Source: Neoceratodus forsteri (Eukaryota > Chordata > Ceratodontiformes > Ceratodontidae). From it: 64,000 bases of DNA. Numbering within the stretch: position 1 is the stretch's first letter; each line of letters starts with the position of its first letter. The stretch spans positions 470,179,501-470,243,500 of the forward strand of contig CM028130.1 in the NCBI GenBank assembly GCA_016271365.2, written 5' to 3'. Under the pieces are notes generated by a model that was not told the DNA's origin, ran no database searches, and saw nothing but the letters and a program-made list of their open reading frames with translations. A program made the translations under genes and the position numbers. This document shows, one piece after another, positions 33,201 to 43,325 of this stretch.

Positions 33201-33990
33201 CATGATTTTTGATGAGAACCTGACCTTGAAACCTCAGGTGTCAGCAGTAGTCAAATCTTCTTTTTATCATCTAAGAAATATCGCTAGGCTGAAGTATTTA
33301 GTTCCGTCTGAAGATCTTTCTGCCTTGGTCCACACCTTTGTCACCACCCATCTTGATTATTGCAACACCCTCTACCTAGGGCTACTAGAGGTGGTTATCC
33401 ACTGATTGCAGCTGGTGAAGAATGCAACAGTCAGGTTGTTAACTGGAACCCCAAGATCCAGTCATATAGGTTATACAATTATAATATTAATTGTTATAAC
33501 ATGTCAAACATACTACTGCCTGCATCATGTATTATATAATGTATTCTTCTATTTGTTTACTGTACCATGTACTGTATTCATCAATATGTATAAAAACTCA
33601 ATAAACAATTTAACTATAAAAAAGATCCAGTCATATGACACCTATGCTGTGTGAACTGCACTGGCTACCAGTACAGGGGCAGATAACCTTCAAGGTTATT
33701 TTGCTGACCTACAAAGCCCTACATGACCAGGAACCCCATTATCTGCAAGATCTTCTGCACTCCTACTTCCCAACCTGCAGACTCTGATCCTCCGATGAGG
33801 GATTGCTAGAGATTCCCAGGGTATGTTTAAAAACATCTGGAGCATGATCTTTTGCCTTTATGTTTCCTACCCTGTGGAATTCTCTACCTCACTGGATACG
33901 ACAGAGCCTTACTGTCGAGGGTTTTAAGTCTGCCCTCAAAACACACCTCTTTCTTCAGGCATTTCAATGGGCCTTAATGGGAACATGGAA
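33201..33990 (+). pseudogene. L2 ORF2 C-terminus, split by a short retro-insert
   Basis: 'MIFDENLTLKPQVSAVVKSS', 'HLDYCNTLYLGLLEVVIH', stop, 'LQLVKNATVRLLTGTPRSSH', then the insert at 33468-33621, then 'MLCELHWLPVQGQITFKVIL', 'LTYKALHDQEPHYLQDLL' and 'FAFMFPTLWNSLPHWI'. This is the C-terminal third of ORF2. Stops at 33404 and about 33787 disable it. Confidence 0.85.
33468..33621 (+). mobile_element. Short retro-insert with 15-bp TSD
   Basis: A 154-bp AT-rich sequence ending 'CTCAATAAACAATTTAACTA' and a short A run is flanked by exact copies of AAGATCCAGTCATAT (33453-33467 and 33622-33636). The AATAAA signal near the 3' end, A-rich tail and 15-bp duplication indicate target-primed reverse transcription, as for an L1-type mobilised transcript or 3' UTR. 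Removing it leaves the L2 frame continuous. Confidence 0.9.
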
Positions 33991-34044
33991 GGAGTTTTTA
34001 TAGTAAATGTATAACTTTAAGTTAATGTTTTTTTATGCTGATTC

Positions 34045-36045
34045 ATAGGTTTCAAAGGTTATATCAAGCTTGAAGACAGTTGTCCTTTAAAGCTTGCCAA
34101 ACTCCAAATTAGAAACGGAATATCCTATCTCCAAAGTACCCATCTAGCCCACTTTTAAAGCTATTCATGTTGGGGCTACATACAACGTTAGATGGAAGAT
34201 CATTCCAAACTGCAACCACTCTTAGGCTAAACCAGAATTTACATAGATTATGATTCCAACTCTGGAGTAGAAGCTGCCTGTTATGCCTTCCGGTGCTGGT
34301 CCTTCCTGTGTTGTGCTTAAGACCAATCTCTGCTAGGAGTTTGTCATCTTCCATTAATTTAAAAAGTAGGCATAAGTCTCCCTGAGTCTTCTATAATGAA
34401 GGGAATATAAATTGAGGGATGTCAGCCTCTCATCATAAGTTTTGTTCTGCAATCCCTTTACTGATCTGGTTAATCTACACTGTACCCCTTCCAACAGGTT
34501 AATGTCCTCCCTATTTTGTGGTGACCAAACCTGCACACAATACTCCAAATGTGGTCTGACCATTGCAATGTAGAGCAGAAGGTGCACCCTCTCATCTCTG
34601 CTAGCTATGTGCCTAAAATGCAGTTAAGGTTGTGACTGGCTTTCCTGGTCTGTACCCTACAATGAGATTTGAATTTGAGATCAGAAGTAATTGTTATCCC
34701 CAAATCTCATTCTTCTTTAGTAGGCTCAAGTGTAGTGCTAGCAATTTTGTAAGTCTTCGTCTCATTGTTGATACTAAAATGCATGACCTTACATTTAGCA
34801 GTATTCAATACCAATTTGTTTGTGACCATCCATGCTAGGATCTCATCTATTGCCTTCTGTAATGCTGTCATGTGGTCATGACTGTTTGCCACTGTCCCTA
34901 ACCCGCAGCCATCTGTAAATTTGTAAAGCCAAATGTTTTTTTTTTTAGTTTTGAGGATGTAATATAAATATTAAATAGGCTAGGGCCCAGAACAGAGCCC
35001 TGGGGTACCACACTGGTAATAGTAGCCCAGCTGGAAAGAACTCCATTTATTGCCACCCTTTCTGCCCTGGAGCCAGTTCGATACCCAGTTACAGATATTC
35101 CCACTTAAGTTGATGTCTTCCAGTAATGATAATAATTAATTATGGGGCAGTTTGTCAAATGCCTTTGCGAATTCCAGAAATATCACATCCACTGAGTTAC
35201 CTAGGTCTAGTTCTCTGTTAACATTTTCATAGAATGCCAGTCAGTTAGTTTGACATGATCTAGCCTTAGTAAACCCGTGCTGTACTGGATCTAACCTGCA
35301 GGCAGGTGCTTCAGAATTAACTCTTTAATTAACCCCTCCACAGTTTTTCCTATCAGGGATGTCAAACTGATGGGGCTAAAATTTTCCAGCCTTGTTCTTG
35401 GGCCTTTTTTTAAGATGGGGACAACTGTGGCATTTTTCCAGTCGTTAGGGACTACTTCTGAATCCATGGAGGCTTGTAGGATGTGGGTAATGAGTAATAC
35501 CAACACATCTGCCAGTTCTTTCAGAATTCTAGGGTGCATGCCGTCAGGGCCAGGTGATTAATTAACCTTTAGCTTGTTTAGGTACTCATAGACAATTTTG
35601 GAGTCAAAGGTTATTTCCCCAGGTATTGATGGTGTAATACCCCTATGTACACCAGAAACACAGTGATTATAGACAGAGCAGAAATACTCATTTTCTATAT
35701 CTGCCATTTCTGTGCTTGTTGGCGTCTGTCCAGTTTCCTTAATAAAGGGACCACTAGTACTATGCTCAGTCCTAGTATTGTTGATGTAAGAAAAAAAAAG
35801 CTTTTTTGTTATCCTGCACTTTGTTTGCCAGATCTAACTCAAAATGTGCTTTAGCTTTTCTCATATGTACTTTAACCTTCTGAAGGCAATCCTTGTAAGT
35901 TTGATAGATCCCGATAGAATTAAATTGTTTTCATTTTTTATATACTCTGTACTTTTTATTAATCATTTTATAGAAGCATTCATCCATACTGGTTTCTTCC
36001 TCTTTGTTTTGTTATTGTACTTCGGAATACTAGGAATAAATTTAT
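34045..36045 (-). mobile_element. CR1-family LINE inserted in the L2 3' UTR
   Basis: 3' end at about 34045 ('CCTATGAATC' on the minus strand, as in the copy at 9976-12092). 5' truncation at about 36045, after which the L2 3' UTR resumes. Confidence 0.82.
34109..36030 (-). pseudogene. CR1 ORF2 linker and reverse transcriptase
   Basis: Minus-strand order: linker 'PVWMNASIKWLIKSTEY' (about 35980) and 'ELDLANKVQDNKK', then 'MHPRILKELADVLVLLITHI' and 'ATVVPILKKGPRTRLENFSP' (35539-35291), '[17 protein letters not shown]' (about 35010), 'WMVTNKLVLNTAKCKVMHFS' (34835), 'YIAMVRPHLEYCVQVWSPQN' (34570), 'LLEGVQCRLTRSVKGLQNKT' and 'FWFSLRVVAVWNDLPSNVV'. It shares linker and tail motifs with the copy at 9976-12092, so both belong to one CR1 subfamily. 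The active-site region (about 34920) is broken by a T run. Confidence 0.86.
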
Positions 36046-36119
36046 AGACTGATTGTAATGTTTTATGAGGTATTAATTGTTTGGGCGCCCTGAGCTTTGG
36101 AAGGGCTCCATTTTACAAA

Positions 36120-36152
36120 TAAAATTGATGATGATGATGATGATGATGATCC
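36120..36152. repeat. (GAT)n tail of the L2
   Basis: 'TTGATGATGATGATGATGAT' directly after 'CAAATAAAA'. Confidence 0.95.
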
Positions 36153-36189
36153 CTGTGGCTGTTTTCACCTTGTAAATGAGTGGCTGCCA

Positions 36190-36285
36190 GTGTGCCGTCA
36201 CTGTGGCTCAGTGGCTAGATCTCCAGGCTGTGGATGGTAGTGGTGCCTACGGCTGTACAGGTTCGGGTCTAACATCGCTGTATTT
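36190..36285 (+). mobile_element. tRNA-like SINE head
   Basis: 'TGGCTCAGTGG' (about 36206) matches the polymerase III A-box consensus and 'GGTTCGGGTCT' (36260-36270) resembles the B box, 55 nt apart. No acceptor stem closes it, so it is tRNA-derived, not a gene. The B-box flank 'GGGTCTAACATCGC' (36265-36278) is identical to 33187-33200 near the other end of the TIR element. Confidence 0.5.
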
Positions 36286-36627
36286 TTTTTTTAACTTAGT
36301 TGCCATGTTGCTACCGCCCCTTTACCTTCCTTCCCAAACGTGCTCTAAATCCCCCTTCCCCAAGCTGTTATGCCCCCCAACATACCCTCCGTCCTCTTTC
36401 TTCCCACCCAGCCAAGTTGCATCCACCAACCCATTCATCTAGTGACTCTGCCCACCCACCCGAATTACGCCCATCCCCTAACATGTGTCCTCTCTCATGG
36501 AGTTGGTTATAATATAATAGGGGGGGTGCAGAAAATTTACTTTTTGTGGCACCTGTTGTCAGCGCTATTTGCTCTGAGCATGGGTTTGTGCCGCGCTATT
36601 CTGTCCACGCTACTATAAAAGTATTCC
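36286..36627. other. Right arm of the TIR element
   Basis: C-rich 'CACCCACCCGAATTACGCCC' region followed by the terminal inverted repeat. No coding signal; the ORFs read through low-complexity Pro/Ser sequence. Confidence 0.5.
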
Positions 36628-37378
36628 GGACAAGGTACTGGGCAGAGTACACACTGGAACACACAAGGGCACACAACAGGACAAGGCACAAGGGCATTGC
36701 CCACACTGGAACACACACATAGGCACACGACAAGCTACAGGGTCAGAGCCTACACTGGAACACACTTGTGTACACAACAGGACAAGGTACAGGGCAATAC
36801 CCACATTGATACACTTGTGGAAACACCACAAGACACAGTGCAGGGGCAGTGCCCAAACAAGAACACATGCTGGCAAACAAGACAAGTTACAGGGAAAATG
36901 CTCATACTAGAACACACAATGGGCAACAGTAGGACAAGGTGAAGGGACAGTGCCCACATGGAAATACACACAGGCAAATAGGACAAGAGGCAGGAACAGT
37001 GCCCACATCTGAACAGACAAGAGCACACTATAGGACAAGGTGCTTACACTGGAACACACATTGGCACACAATAGGACAAGGTATAGGGCAGTGCCAACAT
37101 TGAAACACACGTGGACACACAACACAACAAGGTACAGGGGCAGTACACACATTGGAACCCATGAAGGCACACAGTATGACCAGGTACAGGTGCAGTGCAA
37201 ACATTGGAACACAAGCCAGCACACAATAGGACAAGGTGAAGGGACAGTCCTGACAATGGAGCATACATGGGCACATATATAGGACTAGGTACTGGGGCTA
37301 TCAGAATATCTGGAACATGCAGAGGCACACAGCAGGACTAGGTACTGAGACAATGCCCACACTGGTGCACTTGCTGGG
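36628..37378. repeat. SatB minisatellite, block 8
   Basis: About fourteen units right of the TIR element. The first unit starts in phase with the one broken at 33059. Confidence 0.93.
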
Positions 37379-37689
37379 TATACCATTACTACATCGAAAC
37401 ATTTACCACGAAGACCATTACAGTGACAACAACAGTTCACTGTAATGGTAGCGTGGGATACCTGCACGGCTTTTCTGGGTCTTGCACCCCCTACCTGAAA
37501 CAACTCTGACCTGGAGTTGATTATATTAAAATCCAGGGTTGTGGGGGGGCACATCCCCTCGCTAAAAGCACACTGTTTTTGTGATAGCACAATGCTGACT
37601 GCGATCGCGATCGACATAGTGCTGTCACTGTAAAGCCGGTCAGCAGATGTTCTGGTGAACCGGCTTGATGGAACCACATGCTGGCACAC
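37379..37689. mobile_element. Unclassified ~310-bp insertion in SatB
   Basis: Begins with a hairpin: 'ACCATTACAGTGA' (37414-37426) against 'TCACTGTAATGGT' (37437-37449). Near 37600 there is a CpG-rich palindromic word 'CGATCGCGATCG', then 'AAGCCGGTCAGCAG' and 'GGTGAACCGGCTT'. No coding frame. Probably a small DNA element; ends are not defined. Confidence 0.5.
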
Positions 37690-39304
37690 AAAAGGACAAG
37701 GTGCATGGTACCCAAGTGGGCACACTACTGGACAAGTAAGGGGCCGCGCCCACATTGGAACACATGTAGGCACACAACAGGACAAGGTACGAGGCAATGC
37801 TAACATTGCAACTCAAATGGGAAGACAACAGGACGAGGCACAGGGGCAGTGCCAGTTTAGAACACACATGGGACACAACAGGACAAGGTACAGGAGCAGT
37901 GCCCACATTGGTGCACATGCAGGTACACAACCAGACAAGGTACAGCGGTAGTGCTCTCACTGGAACACGCATGGGCACACAACAGGACAAGGTACAGGGG
38001 CAGTGTCCACACTGGAACACATGTGAGCACACAACAGGACAAGATACAGGGGAAGTGGCCACACTAGTAGACATGTGGGTACACAACCAAAGTACAGGGC
38101 AGTGCCCTCATTGGAACGCACATGGCAAATAGACAAGGTAAAGGGACAGTGTCCTCACTGGAACACACATGGGCACACAATAGGACAAGGTAAAGGGGCA
38201 GTGCCCATGTTACAACACCTGTAGGCACACAGCAGGACAAAGTGCAGGGACAGTGCCCACACTGGAACACACACAGGCATGCAGTAGGACAAGGTAAGGA
38301 GCTGTGTCCCCATTGAAATAGATGTGGGCATTCAACCAGACAAGATATTGGGGCAGTATGCACACTGAAACACATATGGGCACACAACAGGACAAGGTAT
38401 AGGAGCAGTGTCTGCACTGGAGCACAAACACACAAGGCAAGAAACAGGGGGAATGCCCACATTGGAACACACCAGGGCACACAATAGGTCAAGGCGCAGG
38501 GTGGTTCCCACACTGGAACAGATGCAGGCACACAATAGGAAGAGGTACAGGTGCAGTGCCCACATTAGGACACATGTAGTAGCACAAAAGAACAAGGTAC
38601 AGGGACATTGCCCACATTAAAGCAAATGCAGGCACACAATAGGACAAAATGCAGGAATAGTGCCAACACTGGAACACACATGGACACACCATAGAACAAG
38701 GTACAGGGGCAGGGCACTCATTGGAACTCACATGAGCACACAAGAGGACAAGGTACAGGGCAGTGCCAACACTGGAACATATAGGCACACAACAGGACAA
38801 GGTGCCAGGGCACTACCCACATTGGAACACATACGGGCACACAACAGGACACACTACAGGGCAGTACCCACACTGGAACTCATGTGGGCACACAATAGGA
38901 CACACTACAGGGCAGTGCCCACAATGGAACACATGAAGGCACACAGCAAGACAAGGTACAGGAGGAGTGTCTACATCAGAACACATGCAGGCACAGAACA
39001 GAACAAAGCATAGGGGCAGTGTTCACTTTGGAATACACATGGGCACACAACCAAACAGGGTAAAGGGCAGTGACCACTTAGGAACACACATAGGCACATG
39101 ACAGGACAAGGTACATTGGCAGTGCCTACCTTGGAATATACACAGGAACACAGCGGAACAAGGTGCAGGGACAGTGCCCACTTTGGAATGCACACAGGCA
39201 CACAATAGAGACAAGGTACAGAGGCATGCTTACATTTCTACACATATGGGCACAGAACAGAACAAGATGTAAGAGTACACACTCAGGCACACAGCAGGGC
39301 AAGG
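37690..39304. repeat. SatB minisatellite, block 9 (right end)
   Basis: About 31 units, becoming more diverged toward 39300, where SatC begins. Confidence 0.93.
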
Positions 39305-39595
39305 TACAGTTGTCATATCTTATTGGACTGTTATATCACCAATGTAGGATGTGTGGGACTACAGCAGTCATATCACATAGGGTGATATATGCACACTGCA
39401 GGGTGTGTAGGAAGTACAGCCGTCATAATATGTGAGATAATACATCCACAGTGCAGGACATGGGTAGGCAGCAATCATATCATATTAGGGTTCTATATCC
39501 ACAATGTAGGATGTGTATTGGATATCTGTGTCGTATAACGATTTGTTGGTCTATCCATAATGCACATTGTGGAGGTGGTATAGCTGTCATATCAT
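39305..39595. repeat. SatC ~55-bp minisatellite, fragment 1
   Basis: About five units related to 'GGGGTGCTATATCCACAGTG' plus 'TAGGACATGAAGGGGTGCAG' plus 'CAGTCATATCACATT', here strongly diverged ('ATCATATCATATTAGGGTTC'). SatC recurs at 39995-40029, 45125-45458 and 62862-64000. Confidence 0.8.
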
Positions 39596-39990
39596 TATTT
39601 ATTTATTTGTTTTTTGTTTCCCAGGTAAGTGAACTTGGCAAACAAATGCCTATTTTCAGGCACAATCTGGGAGGTTACATAAAAAATAAAATTACAGAGA
39701 ATGATAAATGACACTTGTGAAACAGATTTGGGCAAGAACAGGTCATACATAGATAACTACAGTGGTAGCAGGTAGTGTGTCATGCATTCACCATAAGCAA
39801 ATAGGAACCAGTGCAAAATCAACAGCATATCCACAGGGGACATGAAGAGTTCAAGTTGAAGCAGTAGTCCTGATCATACAATACATTTATGTAGTATAAA
39901 ATGATTAACCGCATAACAATACAAGTAACCAAGTAATTCAAATCAAGGGAGGAGCATTTGGGCACATTAAGTAGGTGTCATCCAAAACAA
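39596..39990 (-). mobile_element. L2-like LINE 3' end inserted in SatC
   Basis: Starts 'TATTTATTTATTTGTTTTTT' (reversed tail) and has 'GCCTATTTTCAGGCACAATC', paralleling 'GCTTATTTTCAGGTATGACC' at 19078 in the copy in SatB. SatC resumes at 39995. Only 3' UTR. Confidence 0.7.
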
Positions 39991-40029
39991 AGCATGTGCA
40001 AGGGGCACAGCTGTCATATTGTATTCTCT

Positions 40030-40479
40030 GCAAAAAACTTAATTACTGCACTAGTTAGGGTTCAGATTAAAGTGACAAAAGCAGGAAAATGTGGTGTTAG
40101 GGTGCCCAACCCTAACACTCCACCCCCACCCTGCAGGATACAAAGGGAAAAACCATTATGGTTTCACATCTCCTGAGTCTTCGCAAATCAGGCTTGAGGT
40201 GTTTCTTGGGGTTGTCAACTCTCAAGCTCCTCCCTTTCCATCAGTAATGAAGCTGAGATGTGTAGACTACATGAGAACTGGGTGAACATTAAGGTTGACA
40301 ACCCCAAGGAACTCCCCAGGCCTGATTTGCGAAGACTCAGGAGAGGTGAAACCACAATGTTTTTTCCTTTTGCTGTCTGCAAGGTGGGGGTGATGTGTGA
40401 GGGTTGGGAATCCTAACACCACATTTCCCTACTTTTGTTGCTTTAATCTGAATCCTGACGCATTAACAAAGTTTTTTGC
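40030..40479. mobile_element. 450-bp foldback element, ~195-bp arms
   Basis: The left arm (40030-40225) and the complement of the right arm (40287-40479) align almost throughout: 'GCAAAAAACTTAATTACTGC' with 'GCAAAAAACTTTGTTAATGC', 'GAGTCTTCGCAAATCAGGC' identical, 'CTTGGGGTTGTCAAC' identical. The loop is about 60 bp. No open frame of note. Interrupts SatC on its left. Foldback or long-TIR MITE. Confidence 0.88.
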
Positions 40480-40655
40480 AAATAATTTCTTTACTTTTTG
40501 AAATAGTATGAGGGACTTGCATGAACATATTCATTTGCCTATGGAGGGCCCTGCACTACCATCCCTCCATACAGTAGGTGCATACAGCAATATATACATC
40601 CACCCCCTCCCCAAACAAATGTATTTGCTTGGTTGTATGTCTTGTTAAACATCTA

Positions 40656-42515
40656 GGCCCAGATATTCAAAAGGGTTGCGCCATGCGCAAGTCCTACATT
40701 GCGCCATTCTGTGATATTCAGCAGGAGGCAGTTGCGCCACTGAAAACAGGTTGAGCAACAGCGCAATGCAAATGAATGCATGCTCAACAGGAGGAGGAAC
40801 CATGCATAAACTGCACAACCCGATATTCAGTCGGGTTGTGCAGAAGTGTCTGGCGCAACCCCAACCTGCGCCTGCACAACTTTGAGCCAAAAAAAAGGAT
40901 CAAGTTGAGGGCCACCACAGGTGACTGCTGTATTGAGGCGCAACACAGCAGCTGCCATATGGCTGGCCCCAACTCAGTCCTATGCCCCCCCACCAGCCCG
41001 ATTGCGGGCGAGCGTGAAAAGAACCCCCGCCCAAACATCTCCCTAATGCCCACGTCGCCGGGCAGAATGTATACTGAAACCCCCAGTGCCCGATCACGGG
41101 CAGAATGTATAATGACAACCCCCAAACATCTCCCAATGTCGATCGCGGGCAGTATGTATACTGACAACCCCCAAACATCTCCCAATGCCCGATCGCGGGC
41201 AGTATGTATAATAACCCCGTCAAACATCTCCCAATACCCGATCGCGGGCAGTATATAATGATAACCCCCAAACATCTCCCAATGCCCGATCGAGGGCAGA
41301 GATGTAAAACAACCCCCAGTGCCCGATCGCGGGCAGAATGTAAAAAGACCCCCAACCCGAATATCTCCCTGGTGGTCCAGTGGACGTAATGCCCGATCGC
41401 GGGCAGAATGTCCAATAACCCCCAAACATCTCCCTGGTGTCTAGTATCCCCCACCCCACCACCACGAAGCCCCCACCCGCTCCCCGGCGGCGGCGGGTGG
41501 CAGCATCCACCCGCCTGCCGCCCCACCGCCCCGCCGACTGACTGTCCGGTGGGCTGCCGCCCATTGGTGCAGAGCTAGAGCAAATGGCGTGCAGCCCATA
41601 CCGTATATAACAGTCCAGATTTGTGAATGATTCACCGTCTGGACTGTCACTCTCTGATATAGGCTCCGCCAGTAGCTCTAACTCTACTCAATAAGCATTT
41701 TGTCTGAATTTCAGTCAATCGGCCCGGCGGCGAAGCGGCAGTAATGCTGCCACCGCCCGGCTTCTTCTGCGCTTAGTGATGAGCTGGGTGAATTAGTGGT
41801 GGACCTGCCTCAGGGGGCAGAGGTTGTCACTGGACGATCTGCCAGCGACTCCGGCGTGTCACTGGACCTGAGGCGAGGTTGAAGTCTTGGTCTGCTGGCG
41901 ATGGCTGAGGTGTTCACGTTCTGCCAGCGATCGGGCGTGGAATGTTGAAGGCCACGCCTGCCAGCGATCGGCGCGAAGATGTTTGGAGAATCATGCTCAT
42001 ACTGCGATCGGGCGATGGGGAAGCTGAGATATCGTGCCATACTGCCGCGATCGAGCATTGAATATGTTAGAGGATGTTCTGATTGCCCATTGATCGACGC
42101 TTCTGAAATAAAGTCGGTCCCAAGCGGCTGCTGCCTGGCAGGGCGACCAGGCGCGCAAGTCTCGGGGATCGGCACCTACATGCTTAATGGCATGCAAATG
42201 GGGCCATAATCAGATGCAAATGGCCCCCTGTGCCTTGCATGAATTATGGCTCATTTGCATGTCACCTTTTGAATATCGGAGAATTGCGCATAGGCGCAGC
42301 TGCGCCACCGCCGGTTTAATGCTGAACTCTGACAACTTGCGGTGGCGCAAGTTCCACTGCGCCATGCACAGTGGCTGTGGCTGGGGGGTGATATTCAAAG
42401 GAGTTGCTCAATAGCGCAACTCCTTTGAATATCGCCCAGGCCACACCCCTGCGCAACTATTTTGAGCAGCTCAAGGGCTTTCGCCTCAGAATGGCACAGT
42501 TTGAATATCCGGGCC
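40656..42515. mobile_element. 1.86-kb TIR element with CTA duplication (Harbinger-like?)
   Basis: Left end 'GGCCCAGATATTCAAA' and complement of the right end 'GGCCCGGATATTCAAA', flanked by CTA at 40653-40655 and 42516-42518. GGSCC-type ends with a 3-bp duplication suggest PIF/Harbinger, but the CTA target is atypical, so the label is tentative. Subterminal GATATTCA words recur in both orientations at both ends (for example near 40713, 40823, 42270, 42391 and 42428), as expected for transposase-binding repeats. The centre has CpG-rich tandem repeats (41086-41440). No transposase frame is recognisable. Confidence 0.72.
41086..41440. repeat. CpG-rich ~45-60-bp tandem repeat inside the TIR element
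   Basis: At least seven copies of 'GCCCGATCGCGGGCAG' followed by 'AATGTATAATGACAACCCCC' or a shorter form and 'AAACATCTCCC'. The first word is nearly palindromic. Related words appear inverted at 41900-42060 ('CCAGCGATCGGGCG', 'GAAGATGTTTGGAGA'), so the repeat field is itself part of a large inverted structure. Confidence 0.85.
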
Positions 42516-42689
42516 CTAGTGTTATCCTATGGGAATTTAGATTTTTTTTAATTTGTATGTTTCTTTAAATGGATGGCCCCTGCATTTTTGGGGGTATTAT
42601 ATGTTATTCTTGTAATACTCACGAAGACCCTTGTTTTGATATACAGATTGTCCTTTAAGTGCAAATATTGAGAAGATTATGCCTCATTG

Positions 42690-43325
42690 AATTTGAAATG
42701 TGAAAAAAGACCACATTCTTTTTTCACATAAAGGGATCCTTTTTCATATGAATGAAAAAAGCTCACAAAAAAGGATCCCTTCATATGAAAAATTAATCTG
42801 AAAGAAGGGAAGTCCAAATTCTTTTGTTTTGTATGAAGGCAGCCTTTTTCATATGAATAAAAAAAAAACTCACTCCTTCATACAAAAAAAGAATCTGGAC
42901 TTAGTTTTTTTCCATATTCCTTTTTCATATGAAGGGATGATTTTTTTTTATTCATAAGAAAAATGATGCAATCATACAAAACAAGAATTTGGACTTAGTT
43001 TTTTTTGCAGATTCTTTTTTCGTATGAAGGGATCCTTTTTTGTGAGGTTGTTTTGTTCATGCGAAAAATGATGCCTTCATACAAATAAAGAATCTGAAAA
43101 AAAAACCTAAGTCAAAATTATTTTTTTGTATGAAGGTATCCTTTTTCATATGAACAAAGAAAGCTCATCCCTTTATACGAAAAAAGAATTTCGACTTTTT
43201 TTTTCAGATTCTTTTTCATATGAAGGGATCCTTTTTCATATGGCTCAATTCCTTTTTCATATGGCTATAAAAAAGAAAATTGAGCCACGAAAAAAGATTT
43301 TAAAGTGTGTGAAAAACACCTTTCT
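42690..43325. repeat. AT-rich field of TTCATATGAA palindromes
   Basis: Many copies of 'CTTTTTCATATGAAGGGATC' and its complement 'ATATGAAAAAGGATCC', spaced irregularly by 'GAATCTGGACTTAGTTTTTT'-like segments. The orientation alternates, so the region can form many hairpins. The related field continues at 44483-44740 beyond the L1-like insertion. Not a regular tandem repeat and not coding. Confidence 0.75.

Larger units (their letters stand above)
33201..36152 (+). mobile_element. L2-type LINE with (GAT)n tail, split by a CR1
   Basis: Coding part about 33201-34000, then 3' UTR to about 34044, the minus-strand CR1, and the 3' end at about 36046-36152 with 'GGGCGCCCTGAGCTTTGGAA' and 'AATAAAATTGATGATGATGA'. 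The (GAT)n tail and the GCGCC..CTTTGG..GGGCTC motif are typical of this LINE type. Confidence 0.8.
33060..36627. mobile_element. 3.57-kb TIR element (or composite) inserted in SatB
   Basis: Both ends carry imperfect inverted repeats of about 85 bp. The left end reads 'GAATAGGGCGGTACAAAACC' then 'AAAATAGCGTTTGTGAAAAC'; the complement of the right end reads 'GAATAGCGCGGCACAAACCC' then 'CAAATAGCGCTGACAACAG'. SatB is cut at 33055-33059 (GGACA) and resumes with GGACA at 36628-36632, a candidate 5-bp duplication. The interior is mostly later insertions (L2, CR1, a retro-insert, a tRNA-like piece). No transposase was seen. Superfamily not assigned. Confidence 0.7.

Noticed and set aside
36198..36280. 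Functional tRNA gene on the plus strand
   Set aside because: A- and B-box-like words are present, but the ends do not pair and the B box has mismatches, so it is tRNA-derived at most.
18285..39304. CRISPR-like array of repeats and spacers
   Set aside because: The whole 52-bp unit is repeated with gradual divergence; there are no unique spacers and no cas genes, and the surroundings are eukaryotic retroelements.
40784..41526. Overlapping minus-strand ORFs of about 210 codons with repeated 'ARDRALG' and 'ILPAIGHWEMFGG'-like peptides
   Set aside because: They read through the CpG-rich GCCCGATCGCGGGC tandem repeats of the TIR element in two frames at once; the periodicity is that of the DNA repeat.
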